Source: JAJEAD01 sp964420925 (GTDB lineage Bacteria > Pseudomonadota > Gammaproteobacteria > HK1). Taken from it: a stretch of 64,000 nt of DNA. This document shows, one piece after another, positions 1 through 7,243 of the stretch. Every line of letters begins with the position of its first letter. Position 1 is the stretch's first letter. The DNA lies in NCBI GenBank assembly GCA_964420925.1, contig CAYQVB010000085.1, positions 1-64,000 on the forward strand, read 5' to 3'. The notes under the pieces are model-generated. The model did no database searches, was not told the DNA's origin, and worked only from the letters and a program-made list of their open reading frames with translations. Position numbers and translations under genes: made by a program.

Positions 1-1
1 C

Positions 2-808
2 CCCAAGGGCGACGTGTGGTGGGGCGGCACCGGCGATCCCCACCTGCAGGCGGCGGAGGAGGGGCTGACCGCCCACTACGTGTCACCGATGCTCGATGCG
101 CTGCACCCCTGGGCGCAGCAGCAGGCCGCACAGGCGGGGAACCGGACGGTAGGGATCTACATGGGCGCGCTCGGCTTCGGCTACAACACCGAGCTTCTCG
201 CGGAGAAGGGCCTGCCCGAGCCCAAGTGCTGGAAGGATCTCATCGACCCCGCCTTCAAGGGGGAGGTGCAGATCGCCAACCCCAACTCCTCCGGCACCGC
301 ATACACCACGCTCGCCACCATCGTGCAGTTGTTCGGAGAAGACGGGGGCTTCGACTACCTCAAAGGGTTGCACAAGAACGTCAATCAGTACACGAAGTCG
401 GGCTCGGCGCCGATCAAGGCGGCGGCGCGAGGCGAGACCACCATCGGCATCGTCTTCCTGCACGACGCGGTGACCCAGGCGGTGAAGGGCTTTCCGATTC
501 GGCCGGTGGCTCCCTGCGAGGGCACCGGCTACGAGATCGGCTCGATGAGCATCATCGAGAATGCCCGCAACATGGAGAGCGCCAAGGCCTTCTACGACTG
601 GGCTCTCGGCCCCGAATCGCAGGCGCTGATGCCCCAGGCCAAGGCCTACCAGGTGCCCTCCAACTCCGCGGTGGAACCTCCTCCCCAGGCCCCGAAGGTG
701 AGTGAGATCAAGCTCATCGACTACGATTTCGCCAAGTACGGATCGTCCGCGGAGCGCAAACGCCTGCTCGCCAAGTGGGATGCCGAGGTGAAGAGCCTGC
801 CCCAATAG
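2..808 (+). CDS. Ferric-type ABC transporter substrate-binding protein (5' partial)
   Basis: C-terminal part of a periplasmic binding protein for an Fbp/Afu-type importer (ferric iron, or in some relatives other small ligands). The frame is open at the left edge, so the signal peptide and N-lobe are missing. The motif DVWWGGTGDPHLQAA near the start and the later GSMSIIENARN and AYQVPSN segments are typical of AfuA/FbpA-like proteins. The protein ends with a TAG stop and is followed by a strong hairpin, then by the permease and ATPase genes of the same system. Ligand identity cannot be read from this fragment. Family assignment is firm, substrate is inferred. Confidence 0.85.
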   Translation, partial: PKGDVWWGGTGDPHLQAAEEGLTAHYVSPMLDALHPWAQQQAAQAGNRTVGIYMGALGFGYNTELLAEKGLPEPKCWKDLIDPAFKGEVQIANPNSSGTAYTTLATIVQLFGEDGGFDYLKGLHKNVNQYTKSGSAPIKAAARGETTIGIVFLHDAVTQAVKGFPIRPVAPCEGTGYEIGSMSIIENARNMESAKAFYDWALGPESQALMPQAKAYQVPSNSAVEPPPQAPKVSEIKLIDYDFAKYGSSAERKRLLAKWDAEVKSLPQ

Positions 809-824
809 CCGAGGCGGCAATCTC

Positions 825-858
825 GTTCCGGGGGCGGCGATGCGGCCGCCCCCGGAAC
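825..858 (+). terminator. Intercistronic hairpin behind the binding-protein gene
   Basis: A perfect 14-bp inverted repeat (GTTCCGGGGGCGGC, loop GATGCG, then its complement) lies 16 bp behind the binding-protein stop. There is no U-run, so it looks more like a partial terminator or mRNA 3'-end protector that lets binding protein be made in excess of permease. An ATG falls inside the loop; starting the permease there is unlikely for that reason. Confidence 0.6.
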
Positions 859-896
859 CATTGCGCGGAAGCCCGGTGGACGCGGCCGCCTTCGCG

Positions 897-3107
897 ATGC
901 GGATGGATCGCAACGTAACCCTGTGGTGCGTCGTCGGCGGGATCGGATTCGCGATCCTGCCCTGGTATGCCCTCTACGACGGCTTCTGGAGCTTCGCCTG
1001 GCTCGGCGGGTTTCCGTTCGGAAGGGACGAGGCGCCGGGCCTGGTACAGGCGCTTGCGCACCAGCGCTGGTGGCTGGCGCCCCTCGCCCTCCTCCTCCTC
1101 GCGCCGCTCGCGGTAGCGAGGCGGGGTCCCCACGACCCGGCATTCGCCAACGCCTTGATCGGCATCGGCGCGCTGGGCCTGCTGGCGGTGCTCGGCCAGG
1201 GTTTTGCCATCGGCATCGCGGGCTGGGAGTTCACCCTGCTCGAACGCGCCTTCGGCCCCCTGGGGGATCGGCAGTTCGGCATGGGCTACGGCGCGGTGCT
1301 CGTAGTGGGCGCCTTCCTGTTCCTGCTCACGCGCGGAGTGGCGGCGCGCGGCCTGATACGGGGCGACGTGTTCGTCGTGGGCTCCATCGGTTTCGTGATC
1401 GCGCTCATCGCCGCCTTCATCTTCTTTCCCGTGGTGACGATCCTGCTGAGCGCCTTCCAGGACGACGCGGGCAACCTCGCACCGGCGGCGTTCGCGCAGA
1501 AATTCCTGTCTCCCACCATCTGGGGACTCGACTGCCTCAGGGGATCGCTCACCTGCGGGGTGGCCTGGAACTCCCTGTGGATGGCGGTGCTGGTCGGGGT
1601 CTCGACCACCCTTCTGGGTCTCGCTTTCGCCCTCGTCGTCACCCGGACCGGATTCCGGGCCAAGCGCCTGCTGCGGGTTCTCACCGTGCTGCCCATCATC
1701 ACGCCGCCCTTCGTGATCGGGCTCGCGGTCATCCTGCTCTTCGGACGCTCCGGAGCCGTCACCGAAGCGTTGCACGCGGTGTTCGGGGTGGAGCCGAGCC
1801 GCTGGATCTACGGTTTGCCCGGCATCTGGCTGGCCCAGACTCTGGCCTTCACCCCCATCACCTTCCTGGTGCTCATCGGCGTGGTCGAGGGCGTCAGCCC
1901 GTCCATGGAGGAAGCGGCGCTCACCCTGCGCGCCGATCGCTGGCGCACCTTCCGCACGGTATCCCTGCCCCTGATGCGGCCCGGACTCGCCAACGCCTTC
2001 CTCCTCGGCTTCATCGAGAGCCTCGCCGACTTCGGCAACCCCCTGGTGCTCGGCGGGAACTACGAAGTGCTCTCGACCGAGATCTTCTTCGCCATCGTCG
2101 GCGCCCAGCACGATCAGGGCCGGGCGGCGGTCCTTGCCATCATCCTGCTCGCATTCACGCTGACCGCGTTCCATGCCCAGCGCCGGTGGCTCGGACGCCG
2201 GTCCTACGCCACCCTCACCGGCAAGGGCGATTCCGGCGTGCACGTGCGGATACCGGAGTGGCTGCGCCGTTGCGTCTACGTGGTGGTGCTGCCCTGGGCG
2301 GCGCTGACCGCGGTCATCTACGGAATGGTGATGTTCGGCGGATTCGTCAAGCTCTGGGGCTACGATCACTCTTTCACGTTGCAGCACTACGTGGATGCGT
2401 TCTCCGTCACCACGGGCGAGCACGGACTGGTGTGGAGCGGGGCGGCCTGGAACTCCTTCTGGACCACGCTCCAGATCTCCGCCATCTCGGCCCCGTTGAC
2501 CGCCGGGGTGGGGCTCCTCACCGCATACATCCTGGTGAGGCAGCGTTTCGTGGGAAAGGACATTTTCGAGTTCGGCACCATGCTGAGCTTCGCGATCCCC
2601 GGCACCGTCATCGGCGTGGCCTACATCTTGGCCTTCAACGTGCCCCCCATCGAGATCACCGGTACCGGGGTGATCCTGGTGATCTGCTTCGTGTTCCGGA
2701 ACATGCCGGTCGGCGTGCGCGCCGGCATCGCCGCCATGAGCCAGATCCACCGGGATCTCGACGAGGCTTCTCTCACCCTCGGCGCGAGCAGCTTCGGCAC
2801 CCTGCGCCGGGTGGTGCTGCCCCTGCTTCGCCCTGCCGTGATCGCGGCGCTGGTGTTCAGCTTCGTGCGTGCGATGACCGCGATCAGCGCGGTGATCTTC
2901 CTCGTCAGCGCCGAGTACGACATGGCCACTTCCTACATCATCGGCCGGGTGGAGAACGGCGACTACGGCCTGTCGATCGCCTATTCCTCGGTGCTCATCC
3001 TCGTCATGCTGGCCGCAATCCTGTTGATCCAGGTCCTGGTCGGAGAGCGGCGCCTCGGCCGGCGCGGAGCCGGCGCGGAGCTTGCGGCTCGGGGCGCGGC
3101 GGGGTAA
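897..3107 (+). CDS. Ferric-type ABC transporter permease, two fused permease domains
   Basis: Inner-membrane channel of the importer encoded with the adjacent binding protein and ATPase. The roughly 736-residue protein has an N-terminal block of four membrane segments, then two BPD_transp_1 domains. Each carries an EAA-type loop for the ATPase: MEEAALTLRADRWRTF in the first half and LDEASLTLGASSFGTL in the second. This double arrangement is typical of AfuB/FbpB proteins. The ATG at 840 lies inside a hairpin loop, so I prefer 897 (903 is also possible); no strong Shine-Dalgarno decides between them. The ATPase starts 12 bp downstream. Confidence 0.88.
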   Translation: MRMDRNVTLWCVVGGIGFAILPWYALYDGFWSFAWLGGFPFGRDEAPGLVQALAHQRWWLAPLALLLLAPLAVARRGPHDPAFANALIGIGALGLLAVLGQGFAIGIAGWEFTLLERAFGPLGDRQFGMGYGAVLVVGAFLFLLTRGVAARGLIRGDVFVVGSIGFVIALIAAFIFFPVVTILLSAFQDDAGNLAPAAFAQKFLSPTIWGLDCLRGSLTCGVAWNSLWMAVLVGVSTTLLGLAFALVVTRTGFRAKRLLRVLTVLPIITPPFVIGLAVILLFGRSGAVTEALHAVFGVEPSRWIYGLPGIWLAQTLAFTPITFLVLIGVVEGVSPSMEEAALTLRADRWRTFRTVSLPLMRPGLANAFLLGFIESLADFGNPLVLGGNYEVLSTEIFFAIVGAQHDQGRAAVLAIILLAFTLTAFHAQRRWLGRRSYATLTGKGDSGVHVRIPEWLRRCVYVVVLPWAALTAVIYGMVMFGGFVKLWGYDHSFTLQHYVDAFSVTTGEHGLVWSGAAWNSFWTTLQISAISAPLTAGVGLLTAYILVRQRFVGKDIFEFGTMLSFAIPGTVIGVAYILAFNVPPIEITGTGVILVICFVFRNMPVGVRAGIAAMSQIHRDLDEASLTLGASSFGTLRRVVLPLLRPAVIAALVFSFVRAMTAISAVIFLVSAEYDMATSYIIGRVENGDYGLSIAYSSVLILVMLAAILLIQVLVGERRLGRRGAGAELAARGAAG

Positions 3108-3119
3108 GGAGGGCGGACG

Positions 3120-4187
3120 ATGGCCGGCGGCAAGCCCCAGGGCTCGGTGCGATTCGAAGGCGTGACCAAGACTTATGGCGAGGTGGTCGCGGTGCGCGAT
3201 CTGGAATTCGAGATTGCCCCGGGGACCCTGGTCACATTGCTCGGTCCCTCCGGTTGCGGCAAGACCACCACCCTGCGCCTCATCGCCGGACTGGAGATGG
3301 CGAGCTCGGGCACCATCCGGATCGGCGAGGTCGACGTGACCCGGCTCTCCGCCACCGAGCGCGATGTCAGCATGGTGTTCCAGTCCTATGCGCTCTTCCC
3401 TCACATGAGCGTGCAGGAGAACGTCGCCTACGGACTGAATGTCGGCCGCCTTCCGAAGAACGAAGTGCGGGAGAAGGCTGATGAGGGACTGGCGCTGGTG
3501 GGGCTCTCCGGATTCGGTGAGCGCATGCCGAGCGAGTTGTCGGGAGGCCAGCAGCAACGGGTGGCGGTAGCGCGCGCCCTGGTGCTGGAGCCTCAGGTGC
3601 TGCTCTTCGACGAGCCCCTGTCGAACCTCGACGCCAAGCTTCGCCGCCGGGTGCGCGAGGACATCCGAGAGCTGCAGCAGAAGCTGGGCATCACCTCCGT
3701 TTACGTGACTCACGATCAGCAGGAGGCGCTCGCGGTCTCCGATCGGATCATCGTGATGAACGAAGCGGTGATCGCACAGGAAGGGAGCCCGGAGGAGCTC
3801 TACGAGTCGCCGGCGGATGTCTTCGTTGCCGACTTCATCGGTGACGCGAACCTGGTCGACGGCGAGATCATCGCGGTGGACGACGCGACGGCCACGGTCC
3901 GCATCGGGCCGGTGGAGACCCGCCTTCACCGGCGCGGCCGGTCTCCCGGTCCGGCAAAGGTCGCGATTCGTCCCGAGTCGGTGGTCCTCGAGCCGCGCCG
4001 CACCGGCGCGGGGATTCCGGGGACGGTGGCGAAAGCGGTCTACCTGGGAAGCCACATGGAGTATGCGGTGGAGACCGCGCTGGGAGAGTTGTTCGTGATT
4101 CAGCACCGGATCGATGCGCCACTGGCCAGCGGCGTCGAGGTCACGGTCCAGCTCACCACTCGAGGCGTGAGCCTGGTTCGAGCCTGA
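3120..4187 (+). CDS. Ferric-type ABC transporter ATP-binding protein
   Basis: ATPase that powers the upstream permease. Walker A GPSGCGKTT (residues 42-50), ABC signature LSGGQQQR (about 140), Walker B LLFDEP (about 161) and the H-loop VYVTHDQQEAL are all present. After residue about 235 there is a TOBE-like regulatory domain, as in FbpC, PotA and MalK. The 355-residue length is normal. AAGGAGG precedes the ATG, and the gene closes the operon. Substrate (iron, or another ligand such as a polyamine) is not settled by sequence alone. Confidence 0.9.
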   Translation: MAGGKPQGSVRFEGVTKTYGEVVAVRDLEFEIAPGTLVTLLGPSGCGKTTTLRLIAGLEMASSGTIRIGEVDVTRLSATERDVSMVFQSYALFPHMSVQENVAYGLNVGRLPKNEVREKADEGLALVGLSGFGERMPSELSGGQQQRVAVARALVLEPQVLLFDEPLSNLDAKLRRRVREDIRELQQKLGITSVYVTHDQQEALAVSDRIIVMNEAVIAQEGSPEELYESPADVFVADFIGDANLVDGEIIAVDDATATVRIGPVETRLHRRGRSPGPAKVAIRPESVVLEPRRTGAGIPGTVAKAVYLGSHMEYAVETALGELFVIQHRIDAPLASGVEVTVQLTTRGVSLVRA

Positions 4188-4261
4188 ACCACGCTTCTCG
4201 CCGTGCGGAAGCCCGCCATGGCCAGGGAAACGTCTCCCTTGTCGTGCAAGGAGTATCGAGG

Positions 4262-4500
4262 AAGTACACGCGTTCGAGTCGTTTGTTCCCGTTATTGACT
4301 TGATTAGGAGGGTGTCGGTAACTGAATTTCCAGGTTACGGAGGTCACTACATCGAACCGATGCTCCATAGTGGCTGGAACTACCAACTGCGCCCGTGATG
4401 AAGTTGGAAACTTTAATAGGATCAGTGTCCTTAGCGGGAATCCACGAGAAACAACGAGTGGGGGAACTACCATCAAAGTGGGAAGCGCAATGCGCGTTCC
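4262..4500. repeat. dRS3-like intergenic repeat, interrupted
   Basis: The flanks match the intact copy near 24.93-25.02 kb: GTTCGAGTCGTxTGTT, a CTTGAT loop, then GCGGGAATCCACGA and a CGAGTGGGGG tail. The copy is split after CTTGAT by an insert of about 127 bp. It occupies most of the 448-bp gap between the ATPase and the lactonase gene; no gene is visible there. Confidence 0.75.
4308..4434. mobile_element. 127-bp structured insert inside a repeat copy
   Basis: Bounded by TTAG on both sides (4304-4307 and 4431-4434), like a 4-bp target duplication. It is visibly richer in A+T than its surroundings and holds three potential stems: GTAAC/GTTAC, CACTACATCG pairing with CGATG and TAGTG, and CCAACT/AGTTGG. 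No open reading frame of note. It may be a small non-autonomous insertion, the remnant of an insertion-sequence end, or a structured RNA. The identity is unknown. Confidence 0.45.
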
Positions 4501-4587
4501 ATACTCCGGTGACGATGCGGAGGCGAGGGCGTTTTCGCATGGAGTTTCCGGGTCGTTCCGCCGGCGAATGCGCGGTATCGAACCTGT

Positions 4588-4595
4588 GCTAGTCT
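4588..4595 (+). promoter_or_regulatory. Possible extended -10 element
   Basis: TGCTAGTCT reads as an extended -10 about 40 bp ahead of the lactonase GTG start. No convincing -35 box is present. Confidence 0.3.
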
Positions 4596-4635
4596 CGCCC
4601 GCGCATCGACGAGGGTCGCTCCGTTCCTGCGCGCC

Positions 4636-5505
4636 GTGACCGCCTTCTCCACCGTGACCGAATACCGCGCCGTGTGCGGCGAGTCGCCCATGTGGGTGCC
4701 CGGCGAACAGTGCCTGTACTGGACGGACTGGGCGGAAAAGAAGGTTTTCCGCCACCACCCGGCGAGCGGCGAGTCATCGTGCTGGAGTCTCGCCGTGACG
4801 CCGGGCTGCCTGGTCGCGCGTCGCGGCGGCGGGCTTGCCGCGGCATGCGCCAACGGATTTCATTTCTTCGAGCCCGCGGGCGGCATCCTGACCTTCATCG
4901 TGGATCCCGATCCGGATCACTCCGATACCGAGCTGAACGACGGCAAGTGCGACCGGCAGGGCCGATTCTGGGCGGGCAGCATGCACTCGCCCGGCATCGA
5001 GCCCAAGGGCGCGCTCTTCCGCCTCGACGCCGATCACTCTTGCCGGCGTATGGGGCCACCGCTCGTGATCGCCAACGGTGTTGCTTTCAGCCCGGACGGC
5101 CGCGTGATGTACTTCGGCGACTCGGGCACCCGGCTGATTCGGGCCTGCGACTACGATCTCGAGAACGGCACTTTCTCGAACGCGCACGTCTTCGCGCGGA
5201 TCGAGCCGCCGGGCCTGCCGGACGGCTCGACCGTCGATGCCGAGGGATTCCTCTGGAGCGCGCAGTACGACGGGTGGCGCGTCGTGCGCTACGCTCCGAA
5301 TGGCCGGGTCGACCGAGTGATCGAATTGCCGGTACGCCAGCCGACGAGCTGTATCTTCGGTGGCGAGAACCTCGACGTGCTCTACGTCACCACCGCCCGC
5401 TTCGAGCAGAGCGAAGACGAGCTCGAATCCCAGCCTCTGGCCGGCAGGTTGCTCGCCCTCGATGTCGGAGTCCGGGGGCTACCCGAACCCGCTTTCACCG
5501 GCTGA
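4636..5505 (+). CDS. SMP-30/gluconolactonase family protein
   Basis: Predicted cytoplasmic metal-dependent sugar lactonase, a six-bladed beta-propeller. Family signatures are ESPMW (residues about 15-19, metal-binding Glu), LNDGKCDRQGRFWAGSM (about 98-114), IANGVAFSPDG and LPDGSTVDAEGFLW (metal-site Asp), and PTSCIFGGENLDVLYVTTA near the C-terminus. The 289-residue length is normal. The start is GTG; the next in-frame Met (in ESPMW) would remove an essential residue. The gene is monocistronic, between a repeat and the ArsR gene. The exact lactone substrate is unknown. Confidence 0.88.
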   Translation: MTAFSTVTEYRAVCGESPMWVPGEQCLYWTDWAEKKVFRHHPASGESSCWSLAVTPGCLVARRGGGLAAACANGFHFFEPAGGILTFIVDPDPDHSDTELNDGKCDRQGRFWAGSMHSPGIEPKGALFRLDADHSCRRMGPPLVIANGVAFSPDGRVMYFGDSGTRLIRACDYDLENGTFSNAHVFARIEPPGLPDGSTVDAEGFLWSAQYDGWRVVRYAPNGRVDRVIELPVRQPTSCIFGGENLDVLYVTTARFEQSEDELESQPLAGRLLALDVGVRGLPEPAFTG

Positions 5506-5654
5506 CGCGCGTTCCGCCGGCGTTGGCCTCTTTCCGCGCGCTTTCGAGGAGGGCGAGGGCGGCCACCCGTCCGGATCGATCGCAGTCCTTAAGCGACGGC
5601 GAGATCGAGCGAGTGCAACGCCGGGCATCTACGAGGATGCTTTTCGATTTTGGG

Positions 5655-5688
5655 TTGACACCGACTCAAGTAACTACAAAACTAGTTA
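5655..5688 (+). promoter_or_regulatory. ArsR promoter with palindromic operator
   Basis: TTGACA (5655-5660) is a perfect -35 box. It is followed by the perfect inverted repeat TAACTA-N6-TAGTTA (5671-5688), which ends one base before the ArsR start codon. The position suits autorepression by the ArsR dimer. The -10 is not clear (AAAACT or AAACTA at the right spacing), and transcription may begin very close to the start codon. Confidence 0.55.
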
Positions 5689-5689
5689 T

Positions 5690-6064
5690 ATGGATGGACA
5701 CAGACATCTCCAACCACCGAGCGCGCCCGCGCTGGCGGTGGAGGAAGCGGCGCAGGGGTTCGCCGCGGTCGGTTCGGAGCCGAGGCTCATGGTGCTGCGC
5801 GTGCTCGTCCGCGCCGGCACCGAGGGCCTCACGGTGGGCGAGATCCAGGGACGTGTGGCCCTGCCCGCCTCCACCCTGGCCCACCACCTCCGATTTCTCG
5901 CCGCGGGTGGGCTGATCGAGCAGGAACGGAGGGGCCGGGCGGTAGTCAGCCGCGCTGCATACGCTCGGATCGAGTCCCTTGCGGCCTTCCTGCTGGACGA
6001 GTGCTGCACGGATGCGCGGCCGTCGCCACAGGCGCTCGCGGCGCGGGCGGCACTGGAGAGCTGA
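5690..6064 (+). CDS. ArsR-family transcriptional regulator
   Basis: Small winged-helix repressor of 124 residues. The ArsR fold starts at about residue 20 (AVGSEPRLMVLRVLVRAG), with the recognition region TVGEIQGRVALPASTLAHHLRFLAAGGLIEQERRGR. A Cys pair (ECC) near residue 105, in a C-terminal helix, could bind a trivalent metalloid. The ATG at 5690 directly follows the palindrome; longer upstream reading is not supported. It is separated by 4 bp from the permease gene, so the two form an operon, and the repressor probably controls that permease. Confidence 0.8.
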   Translation: MDGHRHLQPPSAPALAVEEAAQGFAAVGSEPRLMVLRVLVRAGTEGLTVGEIQGRVALPASTLAHHLRFLAAGGLIEQERRGRAVVSRAAYARIESLAAFLLDECCTDARPSPQALAARAALES

Positions 6065-6068
6065 GGCC

Positions 6069-7124
6069 ATGACCGAGCTCGTGTTGCGAAGCGTGCACGG
6101 GCTGCGCGCCAACGCCCGCGGCCTCCTCTCCGTCTGGGGACTCATCGTCGCCATCCCGCTCGTGGTGGCGTTGCTGGATCCGGAGAGCCTCGAGGACATC
6201 CTGCACATCGCACTCGAGGCGTTCGGCGGAACCCTGCCCTACATCGCGGTCGCGGTCCTGCTCATCGCGGGCCTCAAGGCGACCGGGGCCGAGGGGCTCG
6301 TGGCCCGCGCCTTCGAGGGTCGCGAGACGCGGATGATCGTGCTCGCGGCCCTCTTCGGCGGCCTCGCTCCCTTCTGCTCCTGCGAGGTGATCCCCTTCAT
6401 CGCCGGTCTCCTCGCGGCCGGCGTGCCCCTTTCCGCCATCATGGCGTTCTGGCTGTCTTCACCCCTCATCGACCCGCCCACCGTGGTCATCACCGCCGCC
6501 GCGCTCGGCTGGGACTTCGCGGTGGGCAAGGCGGTCGCCGCGGTCGGCATGGGACTGTTGGGGGGCTTCGGAGTTCGCCTGCTGGTTTACGGCGGCGCCT
6601 TCGCCTCTCCGTTGCGCGAGGGTGCGGGCAGAGGATGCGGAAGCGGCTGCGGAAGCGGTGGGGCTCGAGCGAACGTCGAGGCGGCGGCGGTATGGCGATT
6701 CTGGGAAGAGGCGCAACGCATGGCGACCTTCCGCTCGGAAGCGCTGGCGAGCGCCCGATTCCTCGTCAAGTGGCTCGCGCTCGCCTACCTGCTGGAGGCT
6801 CTGCTCATTACCTATGTACCGGCCGAGGCGATCGCCGGCCTGGTGGGTGGCGAAGGGCTCTCGGCCATCGTGGTCGGGGCGCTGGTCGGCGCTCCCGCCT
6901 ACCTCAACGGCTACGCCGCTCCCGCCCTCGTTGCCGGTTTGATGGAGCAGGGGATGAGCGCGGGCTCGGCGATGGCGTTCATGGTTGCGGGCGCGGTGAG
7001 CTGCATTCCGGCCATGGTCGCGGTGTGGTCGCTGGTGCGACGGGAAGTGTTCTTCGCCTACGTGTGCTTCGGCATCGCAGGTGCTGTCGCGGCCGGCGTG
7101 CTGTTCGGCGCTCTCATCGCCTGA
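6069..7124 (+). CDS. arsP: ArsP/YraQ-type permease (DUF318 family)
   Basis: Polytopic inner-membrane permease, likely an exporter of trivalent organoarsenicals, judged from the linked ArsR gene. The family hallmark PFCSCEVIPFIAGLLAAGVP (about residues 100-119) contains the conserved Cys pair, followed by LSSPLIDPPTV. A second repeat half has GAPAYLNGYAAPALVAGLMEQG. A central cytoplasmic loop (GRGCGSGCGSGG) adds two further Cys. Eight or more membrane segments and 351 residues fit the family. Relatives may move other substrates, so arsenic specificity is inferred from context. Confidence 0.78.
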   Translation: MTELVLRSVHGLRANARGLLSVWGLIVAIPLVVALLDPESLEDILHIALEAFGGTLPYIAVAVLLIAGLKATGAEGLVARAFEGRETRMIVLAALFGGLAPFCSCEVIPFIAGLLAAGVPLSAIMAFWLSSPLIDPPTVVITAAALGWDFAVGKAVAAVGMGLLGGFGVRLLVYGGAFASPLREGAGRGCGSGCGSGGARANVEAAAVWRFWEEAQRMATFRSEALASARFLVKWLALAYLLEALLITYVPAEAIAGLVGGEGLSAIVVGALVGAPAYLNGYAAPALVAGLMEQGMSAGSAMAFMVAGAVSCIPAMVAVWSLVRREVFFAYVCFGIAGAVAAGVLFGALIA

Positions 7125-7172
7125 GCTTCGGCACGGGGCAGGCACGCGCCTCGTCTCGGGCTGGTCTTCGAG

Positions 7173-7212
7173 TTGACCGTGATCAGGGATGATGTGACAG
7201 AATTGTTACAAT
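7173..7212 (+). promoter_or_regulatory. AT-rich control region of the SulP gene
   Basis: TTGACC (7173-7178) and TACAAT (7207-7212) look like promoter boxes but are spaced too far apart to pair. Two TGTNACA motifs (TGTGACA and TGTTACA) lie between and over them, like half-sites for a regulator. Weak evidence. Confidence 0.3.
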
Positions 7213-7243
7213 TTTGTGAAAGGGCGACGGACGGCTGCAGGGG

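Noticed and set aside
714..4106. A long minus-strand open frame opposite the ferric-type permease and ATPase genes
   Set aside because: It is a high-GC antisense shadow: its protein is low-complexity (His, Arg, Gly, Ala, Asp rich) with no domain, while the plus-strand genes have all expected motifs.
4300..4435. A tRNA or known riboswitch in the insert at 4.3 kb
   Set aside because: The stems do not fit a cloverleaf, there is no anticodon or TPsiC-like arm, and it does not resemble a riboswitch I know.
7193..7218. A CRP-like site in front of the SulP gene
   Set aside because: TGTGA is present but the second half-site lacks the TCACA pattern at correct spacing.
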